64,000 nucleotides of DNA from Swingsia samuiensis (lineage in GTDB: Bacteria > Pseudomonadota > Alphaproteobacteria > Acetobacterales > Acetobacteraceae): positions 1,301,001 to 1,365,000 of the forward strand of contig NZ_CP038141.1 in the NCBI RefSeq assembly GCF_006542355.1. The letters run 5' to 3'. A program made the position numbers and the translations under genes. The notes under the pieces are model-generated. The model had not been told where the DNA came from, ran no database searches, and worked only from the letters and a program-made list of their open reading frames with translations. Shown here piece after piece: positions 34,100-42,974 of this stretch (position 1 is its first letter; every line of letters begins with the position of its first letter).

Positions 34100-34675
34100 A
34101 TGAATATATTATTAGTAAATATTATTTTTTCATTAAGTATTATATGTTCTTTTTCATCCAAAAAAGGACATGTTGAAGTTTTTGAAGTTTTGAATTTTTT
34201 ATCATATGTGTTTATTATTTCGCATATTTACAAAAATTCTTATATTTTTAATAAAAATCACAAATTTTTACTATTTTTCTTATTTTTGTTTTATCCACTT
34301 TCTTTTTCTTATTTTTCGCTCATAAATATTACGGACCTTATAAATATTAACAGTACTTTTCTACTTTTTATTTTGGGAATATCAAATCCATTTGTATCTA
34401 TAATTACAGCAATGAGTATTTTTATGGGAGTCCCTTTAGGGTCTCCCTATTTATTAGCATCTATTTTAGATTGGACCTATATACTTATTATGTTGTTTAT
34501 TAATATCTATAAGATATTTTTTGTTCCTTTTTTTCTTTTTTCTCTTTTCTTTAAAAACTTTAAAAAATTATCGCTTTTTTACAAAATAAATTTCTTTATT
34601 GTTATTATAGCAATCATATATAATATATTGGGATTAAATATTTATATGCTAGGTAATTTGAGGCTGTCACATTGA
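34100..34675 (+). CDS. Extremely AT-rich polytopic membrane protein, truncated by IS
   Basis: A 191-residue hydrophobic protein with about six predicted membrane helices, dominated by Phe, Ile, Leu and Asn. The codon use is extremely AT-rich compared with every neighbour, a strong sign of foreign origin. The last residues (LRLSH) come from an IS end (GGCTGTCACATTGAC) at about 34671, so the natural C-terminus is lost. I recognise no family; the shape resembles polysaccharide polymerase or flippase fragments, which is only a guess. Confidence 0.5.
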   Translation: MNILLVNIIFSLSIICSFSSKKGHVEVFEVLNFLSYVFIISHIYKNSYIFNKNHKFLLFFLFLFYPLSFSYFSLINITDLININSTFLLFILGISNPFVSIITAMSIFMGVPLGSPYLLASILDWTYILIMLFINIYKIFFVPFFLFSLFFKNFKKLSLFYKINFFIVIIAIIYNILGLNIYMLGNLRLSH

Positions 34676-34680
34676 CTGGC

Positions 34681-34790
34681 CCTGTTGCAAACCACTGCCG
34701 GTGTTAGCGGCGGGTGGCACGAAGAGATTACGGACGGTCGAGAAGACGGAGACGAACCTCTGACATCCGCTTGGTGATCTGAATTTTGCA
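34681..34790 (-). pseudogene. IS6-like transposase C-terminal fragment
   Basis: After the end GGCCCTGTTGCAAA (about 34679-34692) the minus strand encodes part of the transposase tail seen in copy 1 (GCQRFVSVFSTVRNLFVPPAA). It runs to the next IS end at 34791. It is a leftover of a copy cut by deletion. Confidence 0.65.
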
Positions 34791-35563
34791 GGTGCTGTCA
34801 CGTTAAGTTCAGCATGTTAGATGGAGCGGATGAACACGCCCCCAGTGAGTTACAAAAGGCACCGCTTTCCACGTGAATTAATTGCTCACGCGGTATGGCT
34901 GTATTTCCGTTTTCCACTGAGCTTTCGCTTGATTGAAGAAATGCTTTTCGAACGTGGGATTGTGGTGTCGTATGAAACGATCCGTCGTTGGAGCCTGAAA
35001 TTTGGTATGGCTTATGCTCGTCGTTTACGGCGTAAAGCTGCCAAGCCTGGCGATGTATGGCACCTCGATGAAGTGAGGATTGTAAGTAAAGGAAAGCCTC
35101 ATTGGCTATGGCGTTCTGTAGACCAAGATGGTTATATCCTTGATGAAATCTTACAGACACGACGCAATACTAAAACTGCTAAGCGTTTACTAACCCGCCT
35201 TTTGCGCAAGCAAGGCGTACGTCCACGGCAGATGATTACAGATAAGCTAAAGTCTTATGGAGCCGCAAAGCGGAAACTCCACCTATCTGTCCGACATCTT
35301 TCCCATAAAGGCTTGAATAACCGCGCTGAAAATAGTCATTTACCGCTCCGAAAGCGTGAACGGGTGATGTAAAAGTTCAGATTACCAAGCGGATGTCAGA
35401 GGTTCGTCTCTATCTTCTCTGCTGTTCGTAATCTCTTTGTTCTACCTGCCGTTAACACCAACGCTCTCACACGACACAGTCATCGTATCCAAGCCTTTGC
35501 ACAATGGAAAACTGCATAGCCAGTAATGGTTTCAGGTAAGAGTTGAAACTTTGCAACAGAGCC
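34791..35563 (+). mobile_element. IS6-family-like element, copy 2
   Basis: An element of about 0.77 kb from GGTGCTGTCACGTTAAGTT (34791) to TTGCAACAGAGCC (ending 35563). The ends are imperfect inverted repeats. The transposase is full length except for one premature stop, so this is the best preserved copy in the window. It separates the AT-rich membrane gene from the broken kinase gene. Confidence 0.65.
34830..35520 (+). pseudogene. IS6-like DDE transposase with premature stop
   Basis: The frame from ATG 34830 (MNTPPVSYKRHRFPRELIA) contains the HTH region and the DDE catalytic residues: DVWHLDEVRIV, MITDKLKSYGA and AENSHLPLRKRERVM. A TAA at 35370-35372 then ends it; in copy 1 this codon is CAA (glutamine). 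The remaining tail (SGCQRFVSIFSAVRN, LTRHSHRIQAFAQW) continues in the same frame to TAG at 35520. Loss of about 49 residues after the glutamate may or may not abolish activity. Confidence 0.75.
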
Positions 35564-35577
35564 TCATTACTGGCTAG

Positions 35578-36557
35578 ATGATCCGACAAATGGAGGCGGA
35601 AATTTTGAATAACATAGCGTGGCCATCGATTCTTGAGAAAATTGGAGCAAATAGGTCCAATGAAATCGCCTTGGTTGATGGTGGCCTCTTTAATAAAGTT
35701 TACCGCGTAGTAGACAATGGTCGGGTCATATTCGTAAAAGTGATATGCGATCATGCCCGGTTGTCAGGTTTCCCCCTCTACCGACTACATCGAGGCAGCG
35801 ATTCACCGTAGCAACATGCGTTCATCTTCATGCACACACAAGTAGGCATCAGGCCTCTCTTGTCAACGTTCCCGCCCTCCTCGCTTTCGACGAAAAAGAT
35901 TACTCGATTGCCATGGAGAACGCCCCTGGAAGGCCGTTGCACGAGCTGTTGATCAGCCGTGAATATTTCGATCGCGCGTTCAAGATAGGTCTCCGCGTAG
36001 TTGCATGGCTACGGAATTTTCATCTCACACCATGTTCTGACCATGATCTTATTATGGAGTCGAGCCAGCCCTTCAAGGCTTACAAGGCGGACTTGCAATA
36101 CACGAGGTTATTTGAGTACCTTAGTCCTCCCCAAGTAGATGTAGCGGAACGTTTCCTGCATAGGCAGATTAAAAATACTAAGTCAGTTCTTCATGGCGAT
36201 CTAAACTCTCGTAACATACTGGTCGATGACGAAAATCGTATTAACGTTATTGACTTTGAACAAGGGCAGGTTGGGAACGGCATTCACGACGTAGCCTACC
36301 TCGTGTCGGAGTTCGTTATATATTCGTTCTTCCAAAATTCCGATCCCGAAGAACAAATTAAAAGATTCTGGAGAGAATACGACTGGGAGTTTCGGAATCG
36401 CTTGCGTTGGGAAGAATACCGCCAACACCTTGCATTCCAGGTTCTCTATCGTCTTAAGGGGCCCTCACGACAAGTTTGGGCGGGACATCTTGACGAACCG
36501 ACAAGACGCCAAATCGAGGATTGGAGCTTGCGCCAATTCGCAGAATGGCTTCTGTAG
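35578..36557 (+). pseudogene. Aminoglycoside-phosphotransferase-fold kinase, frameshifted
   Basis: The first frame (35578-35811) encodes a kinase N-lobe start (ALVDGGLFNKVYRVVDNGRV, then FVKVICDHARLSGF). The C-lobe lies in another frame to 36557, with the catalytic loop LHGDLNSRNILVD and IDFEQGQ, the APH/choline-kinase hallmark. Between 35765 and 35835 the frame changes at least twice: five C residues where four restore the reading frame, then a second shift near 35830. The gene is probably inactive unless the shifts are sequencing errors. The native substrate is unknown. Confidence 0.7.
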
Positions 36558-36614
36558 CAACCTACATAATTAGGTTTATATGCAGAAATGATGGCCAGTT
36601 ATAAAGTACCCCGA

Positions 36615-36673
36615 GTGCTGTCACGTTAACTCTGTCGTGCTAGACGGAGCGGATGAACTTAACGTGACAGCAC
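36615..36673. repeat. 15-bp inverted repeat made of two facing IS ends
   Basis: GTGCTGTCACGTTAA (36615-36629) and TTAACGTGACAGCAC (36659-36673) are perfect inverted copies, 29 bases apart. The inner 29 bases equal the leader of the copy-2 element including its ATG (GGATGAAC). It is therefore the stub of one element whose rest has been replaced by the end of another. Confidence 0.75.
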
Positions 36674-37074
36674 CGGCAGCCTCTTTAGAATGGAAACAGA
36701 TTAATTTCAGAACCATTCCTGTGACATGCACGCTTATAAAAACGAAAACTCGATCTCCGAGAGAGATCAATCTTTCCGAGCGAGTAGTCCATGATTTAAA
36801 GCGTTTGCATCAAGGAAGGGGAAAATCAAAGTACGTTTTTATTTCTCCGTTAGGGGAGAGGTACACGAATGTTTCAGGACGCTTCCGCATTTTGACGTCG
36901 AAAGCCATGTTAGATAAAGGGCGGCATTTCCGATGCCATGATTTAAGGCATACGCATGCTATTCGTGCCCTGCAATCAGGAGCATTCATATATGATGTGG
37001 CGAGAGCGTTAGGACATTCCAGCGTTAAAACAACAGAAGTTTACACGGCATGGCTGACACGAATCGCACGTTAA
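36674..37074 (+). pseudogene. Integrase (tyrosine recombinase) C-terminal fragment
   Basis: About 133 codons of a phage/island-type integrase catalytic domain: LIKTKTRSPREINLSE, KYVFISPLGERYTNVSGRF, then CHDLRHTHAIRALQSG (His-x-x-Arg box) and ALGHSSVKTTEVYTAW (His and Tyr). The N-terminal part with the first catalytic Arg is gone, cut by the IS end at 36673. It reads toward the tRNA-Thr gene and ends 102 bases from its 3' end, the usual place for an island integrase. Confidence 0.8.
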
Positions 37075-37077
37075 AAA

Positions 37078-37100
37078 GCCGGATTTTTATCCGGCTTTTT
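37078..37100. terminator. Intrinsic terminator after integrase fragment
   Basis: GCCGGAT (37078-37084) pairs with ATCCGGC (37089-37095) around TTTT, followed by five T residues; an A-run on the other side makes it work for both strands. It follows the integrase stop by 3 bases. Confidence 0.85.
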
Positions 37101-37175
37101 ATCCGACATTGTGTGCGCTATATGCGCTGTGTGCGCCGTATGCGTTTTTAAGAATGGCTATTTTCTGGGAATTTA

Positions 37176-37250
37176 TGGTGCCGGGTGAGGGATTTGAACC
37201 CCCGACCTTCGGTTTACAAAACCGCTGCACTACCACTGTGCTAACCCGGC
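37176..37250 (-). tRNA. tRNA-Thr(TGT)
   Basis: Read on the minus strand, the acceptor stem GCCGGGT pairs with ACCCGGC before ACCA; the D-arm is GCACAGTGGTAGTGC and the T-arm GGGGGTTCAAATCCC. The anticodon loop TTTGTAA gives anticodon TGT (threonine, ACA codons); the 27-43 G-A mismatch is common in tRNA-Thr. CCA is encoded. Its 3' end faces the island at 27-37 kb, so it is a candidate integration site. Confidence 0.93.
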
Positions 37251-37320
37251 AATCGGTAGAGCAGCTTTTCACATAAAATGTGATGATGGGTCAAGTGATT
37301 AAATAGCAATTTTATCGAAA

Positions 37321-37485
37321 TTAATTCTTTTTTTGTTTTTGCATCAAGTCTTCAGGGGGAGGAAGCGCTGTCGACTCTTTAGAAAAGCCATATCCATCTT
37401 TTGAGAGACCATGGTGTATGACTTTATGGTTTGTGCTGCAGCCACTCATAAAAAGAAGAGAGAGGCTTATGATAATATATCGCAT
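37321..37485 (-). CDS. Small lipoprotein downstream-adjacent to apbC
   Basis: A 54-residue frame starting 13 bases after the apbC stop on the same strand. The N-terminus is a lipoprotein signal (MRYIIISLSLLFMSGC, Cys16). The mature part is short and polar (KVIHHGLSKDGYGFSKEST, then LPPPEDL and a lysine-rich end). Such tiny lipoproteins are common and often unannotated. Its role is unknown. Confidence 0.6.
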   Translation of the reverse strand: MRYIIISLSLLFMSGCSTNHKVIHHGLSKDGYGFSKESTALPPPEDLMQKQKKN

Positions 37486-37498
37486 CTATAGTCACCGA

Positions 37499-38617
37499 TT
37501 AATTTGAAAATTGTAGAGATTGGCTCAGAGTGAGAGATAGCTTTTGGTAAGCTTGGGCCGCAGCGCTATCCGGTGTTGAAAGTATAATAGGCGTACCTGC
37601 ATCAGCGCTACTTCGAATTTCTGCAAGCAGAGGAACTTCTCCTAAGAAAGGAACATGTAATTTATCCGCCTCTGCTTTGGCGCCTCCGTGGCCAAATAAT
37701 TCAGTGCGATGATTGCAGTTAGGGCAGCAAAAATAGGACATATTTTCGACGAGTCCTAGTATTGGTGTTCCCATACGTTCAAAGAGGCTGACCCCGCGCC
37801 GAGCATCAAGCAATGCAATATCTTGAGGGGTAGATACAATCACAGCGCCCCCACGTTTAAGATGAGTATTTAGTTTTTGCGTTAAGGTTAGTTGCGCGTC
37901 TCCTGTCCCTGGAGGCATATCAATCACTAAAACGTCTAACTCTCCCCACTCAACCTCACCAAGAAACTGCGTTAGAGCTCCCATGACCATCGGGCCACGC
38001 CAGATCATCGCTTGTTCTTCATCGACGAGATAGCCAATGGACATGGTTTTTATATTCCATGCATCAATCGGATAAATACGTCCGTCTTTGACTTCCGGTC
38101 TTACATTTTTTCCTAACATATGAGGTAAAGATGGGCCGTAAATATCAGCATCAAGGAGCCCTGTTTTGAGGCCTAATTGGGATAAACCTACGGCTAAATT
38201 AACGGCTGTGGTTGATTTTCCAACTCCTCCTTTGCCAGAAGCAACAGCAATAACTGCTTTGACATGAGGAAGAAGGGGCATCGAATTAGAGGAAGATTTA
38301 CGGCTGCCACCTAATGGACGATGACCTGTGTTCGTCGTTTGGGCGGAGGAGTTAGGGGCGGTTCTGTGAGACGTGAAGGTGATGGTTGCTTTTTCTAAGC
38401 CTGCGATCTTGGCAATAGATTGCTCAGCTATAGAACGTATTTTATCAATTTGATCAGCTTTAGTTTTAGATGTTGTGAGCGAAATATTAGCGTGCCCGTT
38501 TTGTATGGAAATATTTTCTAATGTTGAAAAAGAAAGAATGTTTGAGTCTGAGCCTGAAAAATCCTTTTTTAGAATTTCAATAATGTCTTGTTTAAGAGAA
38601 AGGTCTGGTTTGTTCAT
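37499..38617 (-). CDS. apbC: Mrp/ApbC iron-sulfur cluster carrier ATPase
   Basis: A 372-residue P-loop ATPase that binds and transfers Fe-S clusters. An N-terminal DUF59/MIP18 domain (about 1-95) precedes the deviant Walker A KGGVGKSTTAVNLA (about residue 128), then DADIYGPSLPHMLG, DMPPGTGDAQLTL, and the cluster-binding CxxC in MSYFCCPNCNH. The length is normal for the DUF59-containing form. A small lipoprotein gene follows 13 bases later. Confidence 0.93.
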   Translation of the reverse strand: MNKPDLSLKQDIIEILKKDFSGSDSNILSFSTLENISIQNGHANISLTTSKTKADQIDKIRSIAEQSIAKIAGLEKATITFTSHRTAPNSSAQTTNTGHRPLGGSRKSSSNSMPLLPHVKAVIAVASGKGGVGKSTTAVNLAVGLSQLGLKTGLLDADIYGPSLPHMLGKNVRPEVKDGRIYPIDAWNIKTMSIGYLVDEEQAMIWRGPMVMGALTQFLGEVEWGELDVLVIDMPPGTGDAQLTLTQKLNTHLKRGGAVIVSTPQDIALLDARRGVSLFERMGTPILGLVENMSYFCCPNCNHRTELFGHGGAKAEADKLHVPFLGEVPLLAEIRSSADAGTPIILSTPDSAAAQAYQKLSLTLSQSLQFSN

Positions 38618-38751
38618 AAAGGGGTTCTCTTAGAATGGCCAAATTTGAAGAAAAATTTCATTGGATTTTTGAACTTTATCACAGATTAGATATGAACTGC
38701 ACCCAGAACTCCGAAAGGGTGGCAGGAAAAGATTATCTAGGCTAGCGTATC

Positions 38752-40287
38752 ATGATGACCAGATTCACGACTAAACTTATTTTGTCATGTGCTCTTTGCT
38801 ACATATCTCCAGTGACAAAAGTATATGCACAAAATGTTGCCCCGACCGTTCCCATTACACCAACGCCGCGTTCTGTTCCTTCCAGCTTTGCGGATCTTGC
38901 CAATCGCCTTTTGCCGTCTGTGGTTAACGTTTCAACCTCAGCCGTCCTAAAGCCAGAAAAGCAGGACGATCAGGGGCCTGATTCTAGCAATCCAGATGGT
39001 CCACAGGTGCCAGAGTTTCCTCCAGGCTCTCCGCTGGAAAAATTTTATCATGATTATATGAACCATAAACCTGCTCCCAATCGCCCTCCAAGGCGGATGC
39101 AGGCATTAGGTTCTGGTTTTATTATAGACCCAGCTGGCATTATTGTGACGAATAATCACGTTATTGAAGATGCTGACCAAATAACGGTTACTCTACATGA
39201 CGGAACGGAAATGCCTGCGCGTATCGTTGGGCGTGATAGTCAGGTGGACTTGGCCGTTTTAGAAGTGAAGCCACCTCATCCGTTGCCGGCGGTTTCTTTA
39301 AGTAATAGTGATGCTGCCCGGATTGGTGACTGGGTTCTTGCAATCGGTAACCCGCTAGGATTGAACGGAACCGTTACCGCGGGGATTATTTCGTCTCGTG
39401 GCCGAAATGTCGATCATGGGCTGTATGATGATTATATTCAAACGGATGCAGCAATTAACCGAGGGAATTCCGGTGGCCCGTTATTTAATTTAGCGGGAGA
39501 AGTGATCGGAATAAATACCCTGATTTACGGTGGTTCAGGAGGGGGGTCAATTGGGATTGGTTTTGCTATCCCTGCGAATGATGCACGCAATATTATCGAT
39601 CAGTTGAGAAAGACAGGCCATGTTTCCAGAGGGTGGCTTGGCTTAAAATTTCAAGATGTTTCCTATGATATTGCTCAGGATCTGGATTTCCACAAGGCGG
39701 ATGGCTCAAGAGGAAAGGGATCTTTAGTTTCAGACGTGTCGCCTAAAGGGCCTGCGGCAAAAGCGGGTTTGCAAGTGGGGGATATTATTACACGAGTAGG
39801 CGATCAAGAGGTAACGGGGCAAACAATGCCACGCATTGTTGCTGCTATTGCCCCTGGGACAAAGACAGATCTTACCATTTGGCGTAAGGGCAAGATACAG
39901 ACGATAGCGATTACGCTTGGACAATCCCCCACGCCCCCCGATATGCCTCCCTCTGATACACACCAGCCTCTGCATATGAAGGCAATGTTGCAAGGTTTAG
40001 GCTTAACGGTTCGATCGATTGATGCTGATATTCGGACACAATATGCTTTGTCTGATGATCAGAGAGGGGTCTTGGTGGAGCAGGTTACCGCTCAAGGCCG
40101 TGCTGCGTCTCGGGGAATTGTAGCTGGCAATGTCATTACGCAAGTAGGGCAAGAGCAGGTTAATACCCCAGATGACTTTAAAAGGTTGGTTCAGCGTATG
40201 CTCGACCAGAAGAAGAAGGAGGTCCTTCTCTTGGTTCAGGATGATAGCGGTTTGCGTTGGGTTCCTGTTCCCTTCGCCGAGAATTAA
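38752..40287 (+). CDS. Do/DegP-type periplasmic serine protease
   Basis: A 511-residue HtrA-family protease that degrades misfolded periplasmic proteins. A signal peptide covers about residues 1-26 (ending VYAQ). The triad is His in VTNNHVIED, Asp in SQVDLAVLEV and Ser in NRGNSGGPLFN. Two PDZ domains follow (about 300-390 and 405-500; GSLVSDVSPKGPAAKAGL and VTAQGRAASRGI). A proline-rich loop (residues 65-120) precedes the catalytic core. The start could be either of two adjacent methionines; 38752 is used. The FUSC-like gene follows 6 bases later. Confidence 0.93.
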   Translation: MMTRFTTKLILSCALCYISPVTKVYAQNVAPTVPITPTPRSVPSSFADLANRLLPSVVNVSTSAVLKPEKQDDQGPDSSNPDGPQVPEFPPGSPLEKFYHDYMNHKPAPNRPPRRMQALGSGFIIDPAGIIVTNNHVIEDADQITVTLHDGTEMPARIVGRDSQVDLAVLEVKPPHPLPAVSLSNSDAARIGDWVLAIGNPLGLNGTVTAGIISSRGRNVDHGLYDDYIQTDAAINRGNSGGPLFNLAGEVIGINTLIYGGSGGGSIGIGFAIPANDARNIIDQLRKTGHVSRGWLGLKFQDVSYDIAQDLDFHKADGSRGKGSLVSDVSPKGPAAKAGLQVGDIITRVGDQEVTGQTMPRIVAAIAPGTKTDLTIWRKGKIQTIAITLGQSPTPPDMPPSDTHQPLHMKAMLQGLGLTVRSIDADIRTQYALSDDQRGVLVEQVTAQGRAASRGIVAGNVITQVGQEQVNTPDDFKRLVQRMLDQKKKEVLLLVQDDSGLRWVPVPFAEN

Positions 40288-40293
40288 AAGGTT

Positions 40294-41361
40294 TTGAACA
40301 AGATCATAAGAACATTTTTGCAGAGGTTTCGTGTTTCAGCGTTTCAGGAGCGCTGGCACGAAGTATTATATCCAGCGACACGGCATGCTGTTCGTTTGTT
40401 GATCTCCATTGCGTCGGCGTGGGGTGTTAGCCTGATATTTCATTTGCAGGAAACAACGTGGGCGCTGGTTACTGCGCTAATTGTAACGCAGACAAATATA
40501 ACAGATGTTGTTCTAACGGCCCGAGATCAGATTGTGGGGACAATTCTTGGGGCGTTTGCCAGTACAATTGCTATTACACTTGAAATGTGGACCGAGATGA
40601 AATGGCTTCCATTTTGGCTCGTACTTATACCCTTGGCCTTTCTGGCCTCTGTCAAAAAGCGTTTGCGTTTTGCATGTGTTACTTTGATGATTGTGTATCT
40701 GTTTCCATCTTATGGAAATCCGTTCTCTCCTATGATCGCCCGTTTAACAGCGATTATGGTAGGGGTTATCGTATCTTTAATTGTTTCTTATCTGGTTTTT
40801 CATCGTAGTGCGCGTCGGCAGGCATTTAGTATGTCGTCTTGTATTTTGAGGCGCTTAGCACAGCTGCTCAAGTTTGCTCTGGATGCTGAAGTAAGCTGGT
40901 ATCATGTGGAGCGACGTGCTGAGGCGTGTATTCCGCTGATTATACAATTGGAGCAGGCTGTTGAAGATGCAAAAAGAGAGCATTTTATCGCGTTAGAAAA
41001 GCGTGACCCTGTGTTGGTTACTCTTCCTAAAATCATGAGAAGACTTCTCAATGATACGATGCTGGTTGCACGTGCACTTTCAAATAGGGCGTCAGCTGAA
41101 ACTGCAGATATATTGTTTTTGTACAAAGGTCTGAGCCATACTTTAAGGGTAATGGCGTATAGCTGTGATCAACGTTTTGTGCACAAACCAAATCGTTATT
41201 TTAAAAAATTAAAAGATAAAGATATCTTAACAGAGCTTTCAAAACTTGAAGAACAAAACAAGGCTGAGGTTCGCTTTGCGATGTCTTTATTTAAAGAGGA
41301 TTTGGAGCGGGCTTTAAGAATAATCGTTCATAACGATGTTAATGCAGTGCAAGAGCTGTGA
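40294..41361 (+). CDS. FUSC-like/aromatic acid exporter-type membrane protein
   Basis: A 355-residue protein whose first half contains about six membrane helices of FUSC/ArAE type (HAVRLLISIASAWG, TWALVTALIVTQTN, ARDQIVGTILGAF, then ARLTAIMVGVIVSL), followed by a soluble helical domain of about 180 residues. It is a half-size relative of AaeB-like pumps, functioning perhaps as a dimer. The start is TTG at 40294 with AAAAGG just upstream; no closer ATG exists before the first helix. It likely forms an operon with the protease. Confidence 0.65.
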   Translation: MNKIIRTFLQRFRVSAFQERWHEVLYPATRHAVRLLISIASAWGVSLIFHLQETTWALVTALIVTQTNITDVVLTARDQIVGTILGAFASTIAITLEMWTEMKWLPFWLVLIPLAFLASVKKRLRFACVTLMIVYLFPSYGNPFSPMIARLTAIMVGVIVSLIVSYLVFHRSARRQAFSMSSCILRRLAQLLKFALDAEVSWYHVERRAEACIPLIIQLEQAVEDAKREHFIALEKRDPVLVTLPKIMRRLLNDTMLVARALSNRASAETADILFLYKGLSHTLRVMAYSCDQRFVHKPNRYFKKLKDKDILTELSKLEEQNKAEVRFAMSLFKEDLERALRIIVHNDVNAVQEL

Positions 41362-41463
41362 GAAATATGTGAACCTTTGGGCGCATGCTCGCGTTTTGAA
41401 AGTGAGACTTAAAATTGAGTAAATAGCCTCCGAGAGGGGGCTTCATATGGAGTGGAGAATTTT

Positions 41464-42921
41464 ATGATCACACGTGAAACCCTGAAATCTCTTCCATCAG
41501 GCGTAAAAGCTCCTCCTTATAATGTAGCGGATGTAAAGCCTGGAATTGTTCATTTTGGTGTTGGTAACTTTTTCCGCGCTCATCAGGCATTTTATATTGA
41601 TAAAATTCTGAAAGATGATCCAAATTGGGGCATTGTAGGTGTTGGTTTAACAGACGGTGAGCGCTCTGAGAAAAAAGCCAAGCAGTTTAAAGAGCAAGAT
41701 TGTTTGTATTCTTTAACTGAAACGGCTCCTTCAGGAGAAAGTGAAGTCCGTATTATCGGGGCTTTGCGTGACTATCTTTTGGCCCCCGCAGATCCAGAGG
41801 CGGTATTAAAGCGTCTTGCTGATCCATCTATTCGTATTGTTTCCATGACAATTACAGAAGGTGGTTATAATATTGATGAATCAACAGGTGAGTTTGACCT
41901 GAAAAACCCTGCTGTTCAGAAAGACCTCAAAAATCCAGAGAAGCCATCTACTGTTTTTGGTTACGTTGTAGAAGGTCTACGCCGTCGCCGGGATGCAGGA
42001 GTTAAGGCATTTACGGTTATGTCTTGCGATAATTTAAGACATAATGGTCATGTCGCTCATAAGGCATTTTTAGGCTATGCGAAGGCGCGTGATCCTGAGT
42101 TGGCAAAATGGATCGAAGAGAATGCAGCCTTCCCTAACGGGATGGTAGATCGTATTACACCAAGCGTTTCGGCTTCTGCCCATAAGAAACTCAATGAAGA
42201 CAGTGGTTTGGATGATGATCTTCCACTTGTTGCAGAAGATTTTACGCAATGGGTATTAGAAGATAATTTTGCTGATGGCCGTCCTCCTCTCGAAAAAGCT
42301 GGGGTACAGCTCGTTGATGATGTGACGGATTACGAACATGTAAAAATCCGTATGTTGAACGCATCACATATTACCGTCTGCTTCCCAGGTATTCTGGTTG
42401 GGCATGAATATGTTGATGAAGCTGTTAATGATAAAGAATTACGTTCTAACCTTGAGAATTATCTCAACAAGGATGTTATTCCAACTTTGAAAGCTCCTCC
42501 TGGCATGACGTTGGAAGGGTATCGTGATAGTGTTATCAGCCGTTTCTCTAACCGTGCTATGGGAGATCAGGTTCTTCGTGTTGCGGGAGATGGTAGTTCA
42601 AAAATTCAGGTTTTCTGGACAGAAACTGTTCGTCAGGCTCTGGAGAAGAAAAATGATATCTCACGGATTGCTTTCGGAATAGCAGCTTATTTAGAGATGC
42701 TTCGCGGCAAGAACGAAAAAGGTGAGACTTACGAACCTAATGAGCCAACCTTTGGCGATAAGCAGTGGGAACTAGCTCACAAGGATGATTTTGAAAGCGC
42801 TTTGAAACTTCCATCATTTGATAGCTGGCGTGATCTGGATACGTCAGAATTGAATGCGAAAGTCGTTGAAATGCGTAAAATCATTCGCGAAAAAGGCGTA
42901 AAAGCAGCACTTCCTAAATAG
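41464..42921 (+). CDS. Mannitol 2-dehydrogenase family polyol dehydrogenase
   Basis: A 485-residue NAD-dependent long-chain polyol dehydrogenase that oxidises mannitol or a related sugar alcohol to the ketose, or acts in reverse. The N-terminal nucleotide-binding domain has IVHFGVGNFFRAHQA and ITEGGYNID; the C-terminal substrate domain has DFTQWVLEDNF, the conserved KIRMLNASH with the catalytic lysine, and VFWTETVRQ. The ATG at 41464 with GGAGA upstream is chosen over GTG 41452. It stands alone, closed by a terminator. The length equals that of bacterial mannitol 2-dehydrogenases; fructuronate or altronate reductases are possible alternatives. Confidence 0.88.
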   Translation: MITRETLKSLPSGVKAPPYNVADVKPGIVHFGVGNFFRAHQAFYIDKILKDDPNWGIVGVGLTDGERSEKKAKQFKEQDCLYSLTETAPSGESEVRIIGALRDYLLAPADPEAVLKRLADPSIRIVSMTITEGGYNIDESTGEFDLKNPAVQKDLKNPEKPSTVFGYVVEGLRRRRDAGVKAFTVMSCDNLRHNGHVAHKAFLGYAKARDPELAKWIEENAAFPNGMVDRITPSVSASAHKKLNEDSGLDDDLPLVAEDFTQWVLEDNFADGRPPLEKAGVQLVDDVTDYEHVKIRMLNASHITVCFPGILVGHEYVDEAVNDKELRSNLENYLNKDVIPTLKAPPGMTLEGYRDSVISRFSNRAMGDQVLRVAGDGSSKIQVFWTETVRQALEKKNDISRIAFGIAAYLEMLRGKNEKGETYEPNEPTFGDKQWELAHKDDFESALKLPSFDSWRDLDTSELNAKVVEMRKIIREKGVKAALPK

Positions 42922-42933
42922 GATAACTGCAAA

Positions 42934-42962
42934 AGGCTCTCTGAGATAGAGAGCCTTTTTTA
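42934..42962. terminator. Intrinsic terminator after the polyol dehydrogenase
   Basis: AGGCTCTCT (42934-42942) pairs with AGAGAGCCT (42948-42956) around a 5-base loop, followed by a run of T. An A-run on the left means that it can also serve the convergent TerB/J-domain gene. Confidence 0.85.
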
Positions 42963-42974
42963 TAGAGTTGAAAG

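Noticed and set aside
37176..37250. A duplicated tRNA-Thr 3' end as left attachment site
   Set aside because: I looked for repeats of the tRNA 3' segment across 20-37 kb and found none; the left end of the island is therefore left open.
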